NCBI GenBank assembly: GCA_903911305.1
Contig: CAIWDB010000079.1
Location: 1 to 48,670 of the forward strand
From: an uncultured Methylococcaceae bacterium
Lineage (GTDB): Bacteria > Pseudomonadota > Gammaproteobacteria > Methylococcales > Methylococcaceae
Direction: 5' to 3'
DNA length: 48,670 nt
Shown: piece by piece, positions 31,579 to 43,946 of the stretch
Position numbering within the stretch: the stretch's first letter is position 1
How the letters are laid out: every line of letters begins with the position of its first letter
Program-made: the position numbers and the translations under genes
Notes under the pieces: model-generated
The model's input: only the letters and a program-made list of their open reading frames with translations
Told to the model about the DNA's origin: nothing
Database searches by the model: none

Positions 31579-34500
31579 TTAAGGGTTTGCGTTACCGTCA
31601 GTCACCATTAAGTCGGGATAAATCCGGTTCCATTTCCTCTTGCACCACCAGCGGAAACGGTCAAGGTACAAGTACACGACGGGTGTTGTGTATAGTGTCA
31701 AAATCTGGCTGAACAACAGGCCACCGACGATGGATATCCCTAGCGGCCGCCGTAGTTCTGCGCCGTCAGACCCGCCAATGGCAAGAGGCAGCGCACCCAG
31801 CATCGCAGCTAGGGTAGTCATTAAGATGGGGCGAAAACGCGACAGACAGGCGGCATAAATGGCATCTTCTGGCGAGCTGTGCCCCAGGCGCTCGGCTGCT
31901 ACAGCATAATCGATCATCATGATGGCGTTTTTCTTGACGATGCCGATCAGTAGGATTACCCCGATTAGAGCAATGATGCTGAATTCGGTGTCACAGGCCA
32001 TCAGGGCAAGCAATGCGCCCACACCCGCCGACGGTAGAGTAGACAAGATGGTGATGGGGTGGATGTAGCTTTCATACAATATCCCTAGCACGATATAGAC
32101 CGTCAGCAGCGCCGCCAGAATCAGCCAAGGTTGGCTTTCCAAAGAATCCTTGAACGCCTGCGCCGTCCCCGAGAATCGCCCGCGCACCGAAACCCCGGCA
32201 TCCAGCTTGGCGAACGCTGCTTCGATGGACGAGGTCGCTTGGCTCAAGGAAACACCGGGGGCAAGGTTGAAGGAAATGGTCGTGGAGGCAAACTGGCCTT
32301 GATGGTTGATCGCCAACGGCGTATTGGTCATTTCATAATGGCTGATGGCCGCCAACGGGATTTTGGTGCTTTCATTAGTGCTGATATAAATGTTTTCCAA
32401 GGCTTGCGGACTTTGCGCGAACTCAGGTGCCACGTTTAACACCACATAATATTGGTTAAGCGGTTCGTATAAAGTGGATACCAGTCGCTGGCCGAAGGCA
32501 TTGTTCAGCGTGGCGTCGATCAGTTTCGCCGAGATGCCTAGCGTTGATGCCCTTGCCCGATCCACCACGAGAGTAGTTTGCAGTCCCTTGTCCTGGAAGT
32601 CGGAATTGACATCGGTCAACTCGGGCAGTTTCGCCATGGCATCGCGCATGCGCGGCGTAAGGCTGCGCAATTCCTCCAAATCGCTGGCAAGCAGGCTGTA
32701 TTGAAATTGCCCGGAGCCTGGCCTCGCACCGATTTGGATGTCTTGCTGAGGCGTCAAAAACAGTGTGGCACCTGCCACTTTGGCCAGCTTGGGTCTGAGT
32801 CGCCCAACGATGTCTGCGCCTGAGGACTTGCGCTCGGGGCGGGTCTTGAGCAGCGCGAACATGGAACCCGTGTTGTTCTGCCCGCCGCCAAAGCCGCCTG
32901 TGTATTCGTAAAAGGTCGCAAGCTCCGGATCTTCACTGACGATCTTCATCAACTGGTTGATTTTCTCACGCATCGCCGTAAAGGAAATGCTTTGGTCCGC
33001 TTGGAAGTTTCCTTGCAAACGCCCGGTGTCCTGCTGCGGAAAAAACCCCTTGGGGATGGTCGAAAACAAATGGATATTCAATCCAATCGTCGCCAGCAAT
33101 AGCACCAACATCAGCCGCTTGTGGCGCAAAGCCCATGTTAGGGAGCGCCCATAGCCTCGCAACAGCTTCGCCATGCCGTGTTCCAGGCCACGATGAAGCC
33201 AGCCGTGGGCTTGTGCGGATTCGCGGCGCAGTAAATGAGCGCACATCATCGGCGTGGTGGTCAGTGAAATCACCAAAGACAAGGCCACCGCGACTGCCAT
33301 GGTGAGTGAGAATTCTCGAAACAAACGGCCTACGATCCCACCCATGAATAACACCGGGATAAATACGGCCACCAAGGAAAGACTCATCGAAAAAACGGTG
33401 AAGCCAACTTCCTTTGCGCCGCGCAACGAGGCTTGGAGTGGCGTCAACCCTCTTTCTATGTGTTGGCTGACGTTTTCCACAACGACGATGGCATCGTCCA
33501 CGACGAAGCCGGTGGCAACGATTAAAGCCATCAAAGACAAATTGTTGAGGCTATAGCCACACAGTCGCATTACCACCAAAGTGCCCAGCAAGGACACTGG
33601 AATGGCTACAGTGGGGATTAAGGTTGCCCGCGCACTGCGCAAAAACAGGAACACTACCAAGATCACCAAGCCAATGGAAATGAGCAAGGTATGCTCAACT
33701 TCCCGTAAAGAGGCGCGGATGGTGGTCGTGCGATCCATGACCACCTGCACATCTATCCCCGCAGGGATGACTGCCTGTAATTTTGGCAGTAGGGCTTTTA
33801 TGGTGTCCACGGCCTCCACGGTATTGGCACCCGGTTGGTTTACCACGGCCAATGACACAGCAGGCTTGCCGCCTGAAGATCCGGCATTGCGCAATTCTTG
33901 CAGCGAATCACTGACTTCGGCGACATCCCCTAACCGAATCGGCGCACCTCTTCGCCAAGCCACAATCAAACCCCTATACTCGTCCGCTTTCTCGGCTTGA
34001 TCATTGGCGTAAATCTGCCATTGCCGTCCATCCTCCTCCACTGTGCCCTTAGGTAAGTTGGCATTGGCCGAGGCCAAGCACTGACGCACTGACTCGAACC
34101 CAATGCCGAGACGGTTTAACGCCATAGGGTTCACCTCAACCCGCACTGCCGGCAACGAACTGCCATTGACATTCACTTGGCCCACCCCTTTCACTTGGGC
34201 AATTTTCTGCCCGAGCAGGGTGAACGCCACATCGTATAGTTGCTCTTGGCTGTGGGTGTCGGAGGTAAGCGCAACAGCAATAATAGGGGAACCCGCTGCG
34301 TTGGCTTTGCGATAGGTAGGGTTTGACGGCAGGTTGGCCGGCAACAGACTGCGGGAAGCATTAATGGCGGACTGAACGTCACGCGCCGCGCCGTTGATGT
34401 CTCGGTTCAAGTCAAATTGCAAGCTAATGCGGGTGGAGCCTTGGGTGCTGGTCGAAGTCATTTCCGTGACCCCGGCGATTTGCCCGAGGCTGTGCTCCAA

Positions 34501-34698
34501 GGGCGTTGCCACGGTAGCCGCCATCGTTTGAGGATCGACCCCCGGCAGGCTGGCATTGACGCTGATGGCAGGGTAATCCACTTGGGGCAAAGCGGCAACC
34601 GGCAACCATTGGAGCGCCAATATCCCGCCCAAGGCCACCGCCACCGTCAACAGCGTTGTCGCCACCGGGCGGCGGATAAACACCCCGGAAAAATTCAT
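31579..34698 (-). CDS. mdtC: RND multidrug efflux permease, MdtC-like
   Basis: This 1039-residue RND transporter has 12 membrane helices and two large periplasmic domains. It starts [20 protein letters not shown], typical of MdtC, and keeps the proton-relay pair in helix 4 ([13 protein letters not shown]). The C-terminal half has [15 protein letters not shown]. Its ATG overlaps the MdtB-like stop (ATGA), so the two subunits are translationally coupled and form the mixed MdtBC trimer. MdtBC with MdtA and TolC exports bile salts, novobiocin and other compounds in enterobacteria. Here it may also export toxic products of sulfur metabolism, but that is only inference. The length is normal. Confidence 0.9.
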   Translation of the reverse strand: MNFSGVFIRRPVATTLLTVAVALGGILALQWLPVAALPQVDYPAISVNASLPGVDPQTMAATVATPLEHSLGQIAGVTEMTSTSTQGSTRISLQFDLNRDINGAARDVQSAINASRSLLPANLPSNPTYRKANAAGSPIIAVALTSDTHSQEQLYDVAFTLLGQKIAQVKGVGQVNVNGSSLPAVRVEVNPMALNRLGIGFESVRQCLASANANLPKGTVEEDGRQWQIYANDQAEKADEYRGLIVAWRRGAPIRLGDVAEVSDSLQELRNAGSSGGKPAVSLAVVNQPGANTVEAVDTIKALLPKLQAVIPAGIDVQVVMDRTTTIRASLREVEHTLLISIGLVILVVFLFLRSARATLIPTVAIPVSLLGTLVVMRLCGYSLNNLSLMALIVATGFVVDDAIVVVENVSQHIERGLTPLQASLRGAKEVGFTVFSMSLSLVAVFIPVLFMGGIVGRLFREFSLTMAVAVALSLVISLTTTPMMCAHLLRRESAQAHGWLHRGLEHGMAKLLRGYGRSLTWALRHKRLMLVLLLATIGLNIHLFSTIPKGFFPQQDTGRLQGNFQADQSISFTAMREKINQLMKIVSEDPELATFYEYTGGFGGGQNNTGSMFALLKTRPERKSSGADIVGRLRPKLAKVAGATLFLTPQQDIQIGARPGSGQFQYSLLASDLEELRSLTPRMRDAMAKLPELTDVNSDFQDKGLQTTLVVDRARASTLGISAKLIDATLNNAFGQRLVSTLYEPLNQYYVVLNVAPEFAQSPQALENIYISTNESTKIPLAAISHYEMTNTPLAINHQGQFASTTISFNLAPGVSLSQATSSIEAAFAKLDAGVSVRGRFSGTAQAFKDSLESQPWLILAALLTVYIVLGILYESYIHPITILSTLPSAGVGALLALMACDTEFSIIALIGVILLIGIVKKNAIMMIDYAVAAERLGHSSPEDAIYAACLSRFRPILMTTLAAMLGALPLAIGGSDGAELRRPLGISIVGGLLFSQILTLYTTPVVYLYLDRFRWWCKRKWNRIYPDLMVTDGNANP

Positions 34699-37600
34699 GG
34701 GCGTGCGGTCTCGCCAGCCAAACCGATGTGGTGATTCCGCCGCCAGCGGGCGGCTCGTCGTGATACCCGGTCAAAAGCCAGATAAATCACTGGTGTAGTG
34801 AATAAAGTCAACAATTGGCTAAGCAACAAGCCACCCACCATGGCGATGCCTAAAGGTTGCCGCAACTCTGCCCCCGAGCCGGTGCTCAGCATCAGCGGCA
34901 AGGCGCTGAAAAGTGCTGCCAAAGTCGTCATCAGAATGGGGCGAAAGCGGAGTAGGCAAGCCTGGTAAATCGCCTCGTCAGGCGGCTTGCCTTGCTCGCG
35001 CTGCGCGTCTAGCGCAAAATCGACGATCATGATGGCGTTTTTCTGGACGATGCCGATGAGCAGAATGATGCCGATGATGGCGATGACGCTCAACTCCGTG
35101 CCGCTCAGTCCCAGGGCCAACAACGCACCCACCCCGGCCGAAGGCAGGGTGGAAAGGATCGTCAACGGGATGATGTAACTCTCATACAAGATCCCCAGCA
35201 CAATGTACATGGTGACTAGCGCTGCCATCACTAGCCATAGCTCATTCTCCAAGGCGGCACGGAACGCCAGAGCAGCGCCTTGAAATCGCGTCTGTATACC
35301 TAATGGCAGCCCAATCGCTTGTCTTTCTGCCTCGATGGCATCCACCGCTTGGCCTAAGGAGAATCCCTTGACCAAATTGAACGACAATGTCACTGCCGGG
35401 AACTGCTTTTCGCGATTGATCACCAAGGATGCTGGTTTTTCGCCAATCCGGGCAATGCTGCCGAGCGGAACCTGCTTGCCGCCCGGTGTGCTGACATGCA
35501 GGGTTTCCAGCGCTTTCAAACCTTGCTGGAATTCTGGTTGCGCCTCCAATACCACGCGGTATTGGTTGGACTGAGTGTAAATGGTGGAGATCAGCCGTTG
35601 ACCGAAGGCGCTATACAAGGCATCGTCGACTGCCGCCATGGTAATGCCCACGCGCCCTGCCGTATCGCGGTCTATTTCAACATAGGCTTGCAATCCTCCA
35701 CTCTGCTGATTGCTGTTGACATCTGCCAAGGCTGGCAAGCCGCGTAGGCGCTCCAGCAAAACAGATGCCCAACGCTCCAGCAAGGCGGCATCGGCGGATT
35801 CCACCAGCAATTGGTATTGCGTCCGACTGACACGGTCTTCGACACTGAGGTCTTGCACTGGCTGCAAATACACGTCAATGTCTGATAACTTCTGCAAAGA
35901 TTGTTGCAGTCTTCGTATCACCGTTGCCGCATCCTCGTGGCGCTGCTCGTGAGGTTTGAGGTTGATCTGCAAACGCCCGCTATTGAGCGAAGTGTTGATG
36001 CCGTCCACACCGATGAAAGATGACAGACTAGTCACCGCGGGGTCGCGCAGAATTTCTGCGGCAGCTTGTTTTTGCAATTCCACCATGGCAGGGAACGAGA
36101 TTGACTGGTGTGCTTCCGTTATCCCCAAGATGACCCCGGTATCTTGGACGGGGAAAAAGCCTTTGGGAATCCACCATGCCAAAACCACCGTCAATAAAAA
36201 GGTCGCCACCGTCACCCCTAAGGTCAACACTTGGTGGTTCAGCACCCAACGCAACAAAACCCCGTAGCCGCTGATAATCCTGCCTAAGAACGACTCGCTG
36301 ACCCGGTAAAACCAACCTTGTTGCGCCAGCGGGATGTGTTTCAGCAAGCGGGCACATAACATGGGCGTGAGGCTCAGAGACACTACAGCCGAAATGAGAA
36401 TGGCAACTGCCAAGGTGATGGCGAACTCCCTGAACAACCTCCCGACCACATCGCCCATGAACAAAAGCGGTATCAGCACTGCAATCAGCGAGAAGGTCAA
36501 AGAGATGATGGTAAAGCCAATCTGCTTGGAACCCTTCAACGAGGCTTCAAGGGGGCCTTCCCCTTCCTCAATATGACGGGCGATGTTTTCGATCATCACA
36601 ATGGCATCATCCACGACAAACCCGGTAGCAATGGTGAGCGCCATCAAGGTCAGGTTGTTGATGCTAAAACCGACTAACCACATTACACCAAAGGTTCCCA
36701 CCAAAGACAATGGCACGGCAAAGCTGGGGATCAAGGTGGCGGAAACTGTCCTGAGAAATAGGAATATCACCATGACCACTAATGCAATAGCCAACACTAA
36801 TTCACGTTGCACATCCCGCACCGCTGCCCTGATCGTGTTGGTGCGGTCCGTCAACACCGTGACATCCAACGAGGAAGGTAGGCCAGCCTCCAACTCCGGT
36901 AGCAGTTTCTGGATGCGATCCACGACGGCAATGACATTGGCGCCCGGCTGGCGCTGGATGTTGACTAAGATTGCCGGGCGCTGGTTGGCCCAAGCCGCCA
37001 AACGAGCGTCCTCAACTCCTTCTATGACGGTCGCCAGATCTTGCAAGCGCAAAGGGCTGCCTTTATGGGCGGACACGATCAACTGGCGATATTCCTCCTC
37101 CGATTTCAACTGGCTGTTGGCATTGACAGTCGAAGACACTTGCGGCCCTTCGAAACTGCCTTTGGCTTGGTTGGAGTTGGCGGCGGCGACGGCGGCACGG
37201 ATTTGGTCGAAGCCCACGGCATAGGATGCCATCGCGGCAGGGTTTACTTGGATGCGCACGGCGGGGCGCTGGCCACCGCTCATGGTGACCAAGCCTACAC
37301 CGGAAACTTGGGAAATTTTTTGCGCCAGCCGCGTCTCCACCAAATCCTGCGCCACCCTCAGTGGCACTGTGTCGGAACTGACCGCCAGTGTCAGCACGGG
37401 CGCGTCGGATGGGTTTACCTTGCTATAAATCGGCGGCGAAGGCAGGTCTTGCGGCAGCAAATTGGTGGCGGCGTTAATGGCTGCCTGCACGGTCTGTTCG
37501 GCAATGTCCAAACTGACGTCCAGGGAAAACTGCAAGGTGATGACGGCGATGCCTACGGAACTGGTGGAAGACATCTGAGACAGTCCCGCCATCATGCCAA

Positions 37601-37811
37601 ACTGCCGTTCCAGCGGTGCGGTGATGGCTGATGCCATCACCTCAGGACTAGCCCCCGGATACGACGTGCGCACTTGGATGGTCGGGTAATCCACCTGTGG
37701 TAACGCAGACTGCGGCAACAGGCGGTAAGCCAACAAGCCAGACAATAAAATGGCGAGCATTAATAGCGAAGTCGCCACCGGGCGCAGGATAAAAGGACGG
37801 GATGGGTTCAC
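34695..37811 (-). CDS. mdtB: RND multidrug efflux permease, MdtB-like
   Basis: This 1038-residue RND transporter starts with GTG ([20 protein letters not shown], the MdtB type of start). It has helix 4 [13 protein letters not shown] with the two proton-relay Asp residues, and the second-half repeat [15 protein letters not shown]. It lies 133 bases after the MdtA-like adaptor and overlaps the MdtC-like gene by four bases. Together the three genes encode a complete MdtABC-type pump apart from the outer-membrane channel, which could be the TolC-like protein at 24672. The GTG has no strong ribosome site, suggesting modest expression. Confidence 0.9.
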   Translation of the reverse strand: MNPSRPFILRPVATSLLMLAILLSGLLAYRLLPQSALPQVDYPTIQVRTSYPGASPEVMASAITAPLERQFGMMAGLSQMSSTSSVGIAVITLQFSLDVSLDIAEQTVQAAINAATNLLPQDLPSPPIYSKVNPSDAPVLTLAVSSDTVPLRVAQDLVETRLAQKISQVSGVGLVTMSGGQRPAVRIQVNPAAMASYAVGFDQIRAAVAAANSNQAKGSFEGPQVSSTVNANSQLKSEEEYRQLIVSAHKGSPLRLQDLATVIEGVEDARLAAWANQRPAILVNIQRQPGANVIAVVDRIQKLLPELEAGLPSSLDVTVLTDRTNTIRAAVRDVQRELVLAIALVVMVIFLFLRTVSATLIPSFAVPLSLVGTFGVMWLVGFSINNLTLMALTIATGFVVDDAIVMIENIARHIEEGEGPLEASLKGSKQIGFTIISLTFSLIAVLIPLLFMGDVVGRLFREFAITLAVAILISAVVSLSLTPMLCARLLKHIPLAQQGWFYRVSESFLGRIISGYGVLLRWVLNHQVLTLGVTVATFLLTVVLAWWIPKGFFPVQDTGVILGITEAHQSISFPAMVELQKQAAAEILRDPAVTSLSSFIGVDGINTSLNSGRLQINLKPHEQRHEDAATVIRRLQQSLQKLSDIDVYLQPVQDLSVEDRVSRTQYQLLVESADAALLERWASVLLERLRGLPALADVNSNQQSGGLQAYVEIDRDTAGRVGITMAAVDDALYSAFGQRLISTIYTQSNQYRVVLEAQPEFQQGLKALETLHVSTPGGKQVPLGSIARIGEKPASLVINREKQFPAVTLSFNLVKGFSLGQAVDAIEAERQAIGLPLGIQTRFQGAALAFRAALENELWLVMAALVTMYIVLGILYESYIIPLTILSTLPSAGVGALLALGLSGTELSVIAIIGIILLIGIVQKNAIMIVDFALDAQREQGKPPDEAIYQACLLRFRPILMTTLAALFSALPLMLSTGSGAELRQPLGIAMVGGLLLSQLLTLFTTPVIYLAFDRVSRRAARWRRNHHIGLAGETARP

Positions 37812-37944
37812 GATAGTTCGCTAGCCCGCTTTGCCTCAAGGGAGTTTTCAAAAAACCATATTGGCTTGTTTATGGGGTTCTTTAGGGTGTTTTCCTGGAC
37901 TACAGGCCAGCTAAAAAATAAATCCATGAGGGTAAATGGCCCCA

Positions 37945-39348
37945 TCATCCGCCACCCCGAGCTTGCCCGGCAGGAAGGCTTTGCACCGGTTTCGGCGACG
38001 CATGGGCCGTGTCTCCAGTATTTTGGGGAGCCTGCACCGTCGCTGGTCGGTGCTGCTCTTTTGTCGGTGTGCTGGGCGATGGCCCTGTTGGCGAACCGGC
38101 TAGTTGCAAGGAAACTTCAACTTTGGCTCCTTCGCGCAATTTGTCGGCACCATTGACCACCACCACCTCGCCGGGGACTAGGCCGGATTCAACCGTTACA
38201 TTGCCACCCTCCACCGGGCCTAGAGTGACGAGACGCACAGACACCGTCTTGTCGCCTTTCACCGCATAGACGAATGTTCCCACACTGCCACGCTGAACCG
38301 CCGCACTGGGTATGACGGTGACATTGTGCAGCGTATTCAACAGCAAACGTGCATTGACAAACTGATTATGCAGTAAAGCATCGTCTTGATTGGGAAAGAG
38401 GGCTTTTAACTTGATGGTTCCGCTGGACGGGTCGATCTGGTTATCAATCGTCAACAAATTGCCCTTAGCTAACAGTTTTTTGTTGGCGCGGTCCCAAGCC
38501 TCCACAGGTAGGCCACCACCCTTTGTTTCTGTTTCCCGCAAGCGTTTTATGACCGCAGGTGCGTTGTCTTCGGGCAGAGAGAATACCACGGTGACGGGCT
38601 GTACCTCATTAATCACTGCCAAGCCAGTCGTATCAGAGACGCTGACATTATTGCCCGCATCAATTAGGCGGAGACCGATGCGACCGCTAATGGGAGCGGT
38701 AATCTGGGTAAAGCTAAGTTGTAATTCTGCATTATCGACTTGCCCTTGATCGGCCAAGACGACACCTTCGTACTGTTTGACCAAGGACTCTTGAGCGTCC
38801 ACTTGTTGACCGGAGACGGAACCTTTGGCTGCCAGAGCCTTGAAACGCTCCACATCACGGCGCGCATTGTCCAGCAAGGCTTGGTCTCGGGCCATTTGAC
38901 CTTTAACTTGAGTCAATTGGACTTGAAACGGACGGGGGTCAATTTCTGCCAACAAATCGCCGACATGGACGAATTGCCCTTCCTTAAAATGCACATGGGT
39001 CAATTGACCGCTGACGCGGCTGCGGACGGTCACAGTGTTGCGGGAGATAACGCTACCTAAACCCGTCTGGACAATCCGAATGTCCGCGGTGGATGCCGCA
39101 ACCGCCGCCGCCGATATGGATCCATTAGCCTCACCACCACGGCGTCCGCCACCATTGGCTTTCCCAATCCCATCGTGCGAACCTCCCTTGCCCTTGAAGT
39201 CTTTGCCTTCTTTGGCAGCATTGTCTGGCATTTTGCTAACTGCCACACCTTGACTATGGGTATCCCACACCGCCCATGCCCCGCCAACACCGATCAGTAC
39301 AGCAAGCAAAGGCACTGTGCGCAAAACGATATTTTTAATGGATTGCAT
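37945..39348 (-). CDS. mdtA: RND periplasmic adaptor (membrane fusion protein), MdtA-like
   Basis: This 467-residue adaptor has an N-terminal membrane anchor (about 8-28), then a Gly/Lys/Asn-rich linker (about 45-75) that is longer than usual. A lipoyl half-motif ([19 protein letters not shown]), an alpha hairpin ([20 protein letters not shown]), the second lipoyl half ([15 protein letters not shown]) and a beta-barrel region follow. The C-terminus is Pro/Ser/Gln-rich and disordered. It joins the MdtBC-like permeases to a TolC channel. It lies 60 bases after the YejA-like gene, so the importer and the pump may share a transcript. Confidence 0.9.
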   Translation of the reverse strand: MQSIKNIVLRTVPLLAVLIGVGGAWAVWDTHSQGVAVSKMPDNAAKEGKDFKGKGGSHDGIGKANGGGRRGGEANGSISAAAVAASTADIRIVQTGLGSVISRNTVTVRSRVSGQLTHVHFKEGQFVHVGDLLAEIDPRPFQVQLTQVKGQMARDQALLDNARRDVERFKALAAKGSVSGQQVDAQESLVKQYEGVVLADQGQVDNAELQLSFTQITAPISGRIGLRLIDAGNNVSVSDTTGLAVINEVQPVTVVFSLPEDNAPAVIKRLRETETKGGGLPVEAWDRANKKLLAKGNLLTIDNQIDPSSGTIKLKALFPNQDDALLHNQFVNARLLLNTLHNVTVIPSAAVQRGSVGTFVYAVKGDKTVSVRLVTLGPVEGGNVTVESGLVPGEVVVVNGADKLREGAKVEVSLQLAGSPTGPSPSTPTKEQHRPATVQAPQNTGDTAHASPKPVQSLPAGQARGGG

Positions 39349-39408
39349 GACTCAAGCCTGCTTGGGTGAATGGCGAGGTAATCGCTACAGTGATTCTCTG
39401 GCCTCAAA

Positions 39409-41217
39409 TTACTTCGCCTTTTCCCACCAATTATTAATCACCCACTCATACGCACCGTAATATGTGGGAACGGTTTTAGGCCGCTGCAAGTGTTTGTTGT
39501 AGATAAGGTAATGGTGGGTCAAGTAACGCCAAGGCAGGATATAATAACCGTGCATCAATACTCGATCCAAGGCGTGGGCGACGGTTTCCTGTTCCTCCTG
39601 CGTACTGGCTTCATATAGTTTCTTGATTAGCTCGTCTACCGCAAGGGATTTCACGCCAACGATGTTCTCAGAACCTGGCACATCGGCATCGGCGCTATTG
39701 AAGTTGCGCCACAGTTCAGCGGCAGGGTTGCGGGCATCCCGGAAGGAGACGGAAGCGAAATCGTAGTCGAAAGTCTTCATCCGCGCCCGGTCGGCGGCGG
39801 CATCGACAGGACGCGGTATCAACACCATGCCTAGTTTTTGCAGATTAAGAAAAAAGGCATCCAATAGCATGTTGCCGCGTCCACCCGGCACTTCGATCTC
39901 GAACGCTTCGCCCTTGGCGTTGCGCAATACCCCGTCGGTGTTGTGCCAACCCGCTTCCGCCAGCAGTTCCAGTGCTTTGCCTAGATTCTGGCGCAGGCTG
40001 GAAGGCGGTTTCGTCGTCGGCTGCTCAACCATGGGGCCAAACACCGCCGGGTCAAGTTCGGCGCGGTAAGGTTCGAGCAATTTGATTTCCGCCTCACTGG
40101 GCAAGCCTTTCGCTGCCAGCGGGCTATGGGCAAAATAACTGTCTTGGCGTTCGAATTGGTCGTCGAAAATTTTATAATTCAACCATTGCCAGTCATAGGC
40201 ATAACCCATGGCACGGCGCACACGGGGGTCTTTAAAGTTCTCGCGGCGCAAATTCAACGCATAACCGTTCATAGCCGATGGATTTTGATGGGGAAACAAT
40301 TCTTTAATCAACTCTCCATCGTCAAAGCGCTTACCAATGAACTGGCAACACCAGTAACGCATCCGGGTCTCGGCAAAAAAATCTAAATCCCCGGCACGCA
40401 TGGCCGCGACTTGAGTGTCCGTGTCTTTATAGAGCTTGTAAATCACTTTATCGAAATTCAATGCACCGCGTCGGACGGGTATGTCCCTTCCCCAGTAGTT
40501 GGGGTTACGCCGGTAGATTACATTCTGCCCACTTGCCGATGGTTCCAACAAATATGCGCCACTGGCAACGGGTTGTTCTAATCGCAATTGTTCAAAAGCG
40601 GTTTTCTCTCCATCTGCCTTATTTCCCCATTTCGGCGAGAATACCGGCAGGCTTCCCGCGACAAAAGACAGATCGCGGCCTTTTCGGGCAAACTCAAAGC
40701 GCACGGTATGCTCATCCACCACCGTCAGTTGTTTGATCTCGGCAAAATATGACTTGTACTTGGGGCTGGCTTTGCGGCTTATCAGTGTGTCAAAGGAGTA
40801 TTTAACTTCCTTGGCCGTCACTGGATCGCCATTGGAAAACTTGGCCTTTGGATTGATATGGAACGTGACCGACGAGAAATCCGGGGACACTTGAATATCG
40901 TCAGCCAGCAATCCGTATTGAGTGTTCGGCTCGTCCAAGCTGTTCACCGTGAGGGTTTCAAATACTAGCTCCAACAAACCCGGCGCGACCTTGCCTTTCA
41001 ATGTAAAAGGGTTGTATTTGTCAAAACTACTGTTTTGGCTGACGATGGAAAGATTGAGAGTCCCGGCCTTGGGCGCATCGGGGTTGGCGTAATCGAAATT
41101 TGCGAAGTTGGCGAGGTATTTCGGTTCGCCAAATTGGGCTACGGCATGACCGGCCCATCCAGTGCTGCACAAAGCACCGTTCAAGCCAATGACCAGTATG
41201 ATAATGGGAAGTTTCAT
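39409..41217 (-). CDS. yejA: YejA-like periplasmic oligopeptide/microcin-C-type binding protein
   Basis: This 602-residue extracytoplasmic binding protein has a signal peptide (about residues 1-23, ending GWA). It follows the cluster C (DppA/OppA-like) fold, with YEWVINNWWEKAK at the end. Typical YejA features are FGEPKYLANFANFDYANPDAPKAG at the mature N-terminus (about 29-52) and RMRYWCCQFIGKRF in the middle. Yej transporters take up microcin C and peptides. Here the first gene of the operon is a DszB-like protein (45019), so a sulfur-containing peptide or sulfonate conjugate is a plausible ligand. It starts 15 bases after the YejF-like stop. Confidence 0.9.
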   Translation of the reverse strand: MKLPIIILVIGLNGALCSTGWAGHAVAQFGEPKYLANFANFDYANPDAPKAGTLNLSIVSQNSSFDKYNPFTLKGKVAPGLLELVFETLTVNSLDEPNTQYGLLADDIQVSPDFSSVTFHINPKAKFSNGDPVTAKEVKYSFDTLISRKASPKYKSYFAEIKQLTVVDEHTVRFEFARKGRDLSFVAGSLPVFSPKWGNKADGEKTAFEQLRLEQPVASGAYLLEPSASGQNVIYRRNPNYWGRDIPVRRGALNFDKVIYKLYKDTDTQVAAMRAGDLDFFAETRMRYWCCQFIGKRFDDGELIKELFPHQNPSAMNGYALNLRRENFKDPRVRRAMGYAYDWQWLNYKIFDDQFERQDSYFAHSPLAAKGLPSEAEIKLLEPYRAELDPAVFGPMVEQPTTKPPSSLRQNLGKALELLAEAGWHNTDGVLRNAKGEAFEIEVPGGRGNMLLDAFFLNLQKLGMVLIPRPVDAAADRARMKTFDYDFASVSFRDARNPAAELWRNFNSADADVPGSENIVGVKSLAVDELIKKLYEASTQEEQETVAHALDRVLMHGYYILPWRYLTHHYLIYNKHLQRPKTVPTYYGAYEWVINNWWEKAK

Positions 41218-41232
41218 GAGGTATAATAATGA

Positions 41233-42819
41233 TCACAATGAGGCGCGAACCAGTCTCTGGGTATAAGGGTGCTGTGGATTGGCGATTACGGCCTCGGTGT
41301 CGCCAGACTCGACGATCTCACCATCGTGCATGACATACAGCCGGTGGGCCAGCGCATTGACCACCGCCAAATCATGCGTGATGAGCAGATAACTGAGACC
41401 GTGCTTCTTTTGCAAGCGCACCAACAACCGTAGCACTTGGTTTTGGATCGAGACATCCAGTGCGGAAGTTGGTTCGTCTAGGATCAACACGCGGGGGTTG
41501 AGCACCAAGGTACGGGCAATCGCGACGCGCTGGCGTTGCCCGCCGGAAAATTCGTGAGGGTATGAAGAGAGTGCCGAGGTCGGCAGGCCCACTTCGGTCA
41601 GCACATCGACGATTTTGGCATGGCGCTGAGCCTTACTCAATTCGGGGAAATGCAAAGCCAGCCCTTCGCCGACGATTTGTTCCACGGTCTGCCGGGGCGA
41701 TAAAGCGCCAAAGGGGTCTTGAAAAACCACTTGCAACCGGGCGCGTAAGGCTCGCCGTTCCCGCTTGGAACGCTGTGCCAACGGGACGCCTTCAAAATCC
41801 AATCCACCCGATTTCACCGATACTAGGCTGAGAATCGCCTGTGCCAAGGTGGATTTGCCGGAGCCTGACTCGCCTACCACGCCGACTGTCTCGCCTTCGC
41901 GCAATGACACATCCGCCCCATTCAATGCGACGAAACGGCCAGATCGGAACAGGCCACGCCAACCGGGTTGCTTTTTTGGATACTCCACCCGCAGTTGCTT
42001 GGTTTGCAGCAAAGTAGGCGCATTATGGGCAATAGGGCCAATCTGGCGAACAGGAAGACTATTAAGCAGTTTGATGGTGTAAGGATGTTTGGGGCTATGG
42101 TAAATAGTTTCCGTGTCGCCGCTTTCCACCAGCTTGCCCTGTTCCATCACCGCCACCCGTTGGGCAAACCGCCGAACTAGGTTGAGATCGTGAGTGATGA
42201 GCAGCACGGCCATACCCTCTTCTTGCTGCAAGTCCAGCAGCAGTTTGACGATGCGGGCGCGGATTGTGGTGTCCAAGGCCGTAGTCGGCTCGTCGGCGAT
42301 CAGCAGTTTGGGGCGGCAAGCCAAAGCCATCGCGATCATGGCGCGTTGTCGTTGTCCGCCGGAAAGCTGGTGGGGAAAGCTGTCCACCCGACGTTCCGGT
42401 TCGCGGATGCCGGTGCGCTCGAACAAATGGATGGTTTTCTTGCGGGCTTGCCTAGCGGTAAGCCCCTCATGCAGGATTAAGGTTTCGATGACTTGGTTGC
42501 CGATGCTGTAAAGCGGATTCAGCGCGGTCATCGGCTCTTGGAAAATCATCGCCACGTCGGCCCCACGGATTTTGCGGAGTTCGTCGGCGGATTTTTGCAG
42601 CAAGTCCTCGCCTTGAAAGCGGATTTGCCCATCAATCTTGGCTTGTGACAACAGGCGAAGAATGGACAAAGCTGTCACGGTCTTGCCGGAACCCGACTCG
42701 CCGACCAAGGCGACCCGCTCACCGGCGTTAATGTCCAGATTGAGTTTATCGACAGCCAACTTATCGTTAAAAGCAATGGAGACATTCTCCAATGACAACA
42801 AAGGGTGAATAATTGCCAT
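41233..42819 (-). CDS. yejF: YejF-like ABC ATPase with two nucleotide-binding domains
   Basis: This protein of 528 residues, close to the usual YejF size, contains two ATPase domains in tandem. The first has VGESGSGKTV, LSGGQRQRAM and LLIADEPTTALD. The second has VGESGSGKST, FSGGQRQRVA and VLILDEPTSALD. Both catalytic Glu residues and both H-loops (ITHDL) are present. I chose ATG 42819, which overlaps the YejE-like stop (TAATG). The frame stays open to 42939, but that part lies inside yejE and would add 40 residues absent from the family. It energises uptake through YejB and YejE. Confidence 0.93.
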   Translation of the reverse strand: MAIIHPLLSLENVSIAFNDKLAVDKLNLDINAGERVALVGESGSGKTVTALSILRLLSQAKIDGQIRFQGEDLLQKSADELRKIRGADVAMIFQEPMTALNPLYSIGNQVIETLILHEGLTARQARKKTIHLFERTGIREPERRVDSFPHQLSGGQRQRAMIAMALACRPKLLIADEPTTALDTTIRARIVKLLLDLQQEEGMAVLLITHDLNLVRRFAQRVAVMEQGKLVESGDTETIYHSPKHPYTIKLLNSLPVRQIGPIAHNAPTLLQTKQLRVEYPKKQPGWRGLFRSGRFVALNGADVSLREGETVGVVGESGSGKSTLAQAILSLVSVKSGGLDFEGVPLAQRSKRERRALRARLQVVFQDPFGALSPRQTVEQIVGEGLALHFPELSKAQRHAKIVDVLTEVGLPTSALSSYPHEFSGGQRQRVAIARTLVLNPRVLILDEPTSALDVSIQNQVLRLLVRLQKKHGLSYLLITHDLAVVNALAHRLYVMHDGEIVESGDTEAVIANPQHPYTQRLVRASL

Positions 42820-43946
42820 TAATCCGTCCTCTGCCCAGAGATGCGGGTGTCCATGGCTGTGCGCAAAGCCTCCCCCATGAAGGTCAGCAACAAGATTGTC
42901 ACTACCAATACGCCAAACGACGCAACGGAAATCCACCAAGCATCTAGATTCTCCTTGCCTTGCAACAATAAGCGGCCTAAGCTTGGCGACTGCCCGCCCA
43001 CGCCCAAACCGAGAAAATCAAGCGACGCCAAAGCCATGATCCCCGCGCTCATACGGAAAGGCAAAAATGTAATCACCGGCGTCAAGCTGTTGGGCAATAT
43101 ATGCCGCCAAATGATTTGGCCATGGGACAGGCCCAAGGCTCGCCCCGCTTTGACGTATTCCAACTGGCGGTTGCGCAGAAATTCGGCACGCACATAATCG
43201 GATAAATGTACCCAACCAAACAGTGCCAACAACAGAAATAACATGGCAAAACTTTGCTGGAAAATGGAGGCGAAAATAATCAGTAGGTATAGTTCTGGCA
43301 TGGAACCCCAAACCTCGATCAGGCGCTGGGCGATCAAATCCACCTTGCCGCCAAAATACCCCTGCACTGCCCCGATGAGTATGCCTAACGCGGTTCCTAC
43401 CAAGGTCAGGCCCAACGCAAACGTGACGGAAATTCGAAACCCATACAACAAACGGGCCATGATGTCATAGCCGGAGATGTCGGTGCCTAGCCAATTTTCC
43501 CGCGAAGGCGGGCCAGGGTTATGCGTACCCGCTGAATAATAACTCAAAGTGTCATAGTAATAAGGGTTAGGCGGGTAAAGGGCGAAGTTTCCCGGTTTCT
43601 TGAATTGCTCGCGCAGAAACGGGTCATTGTAATCCGCGTAAATCGGTAAATTTCCACCGAAAACGGATTCCTGATAGTTGTTAAGCATTGGGAAAAACCA
43701 TTGTCCCTGATAATAAATTACCAGCGGTTTCTCGTTGGAAATAAACTCCCCGGCCAGGCTTAACCCGTAGATGACCAGAAAGACAATCAAGCTCCAGTAA
43801 CCCAAGCGTTGGCGCTTGAAGCGCAGCCATAAGCGACGACTCGGCGAAACATGTGCATAGGCTCTGCTTGTTGCATGTTCTGGTGCAAGCGCAGGGTTTG
43901 AGCCTAAAAATATAGGGGAGGTATCGGGTTCGGCGGGTATGCTCAT
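42819..43946 (-). CDS. yejE: YejE-like ABC permease
   Basis: This 375-residue inner-membrane permease has the YejE-type N-terminal helix, a periplasmic loop (IYADYNDPFLREQFKKPG and NWLGTDISGYD) and a binding-protein-dependent transport core. The ATPase-contacting EAA-like loop is in YVKAGRALGLSHGQIIWRHILPN. It is somewhat longer at the N-terminus than enteric YejE (about 341 residues). Its ATG directly follows the YejB-like stop and its stop overlaps the YejF-like start, so the operon is tightly coupled. Confidence 0.92.
   Translation of the reverse strand: MSIPAEPDTSPIFLGSNPALAPEHATSRAYAHVSPSRRLWLRFKRQRLGYWSLIVFLVIYGLSLAGEFISNEKPLVIYYQGQWFFPMLNNYQESVFGGNLPIYADYNDPFLREQFKKPGNFALYPPNPYYYDTLSYYSAGTHNPGPPSRENWLGTDISGYDIMARLLYGFRISVTFALGLTLVGTALGILIGAVQGYFGGKVDLIAQRLIEVWGSMPELYLLIIFASIFQQSFAMLFLLLALFGWVHLSDYVRAEFLRNRQLEYVKAGRALGLSHGQIIWRHILPNSLTPVITFLPFRMSAGIMALASLDFLGLGVGGQSPSLGRLLLQGKENLDAWWISVASFGVLVVTILLLTFMGEALRTAMDTRISGQRTD

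Noticed and set aside
31640-37631. Long plus-strand open frames opposite the RND genes
   Set aside because: They are shadows of clear RND coding sequence on the minus strand.
42819-42939. A 40-residue N-terminal extension of the YejF-like protein, rich in His
   Set aside because: It lies wholly inside the YejE-like gene, and the ATG at 42819 gives the normal family length.
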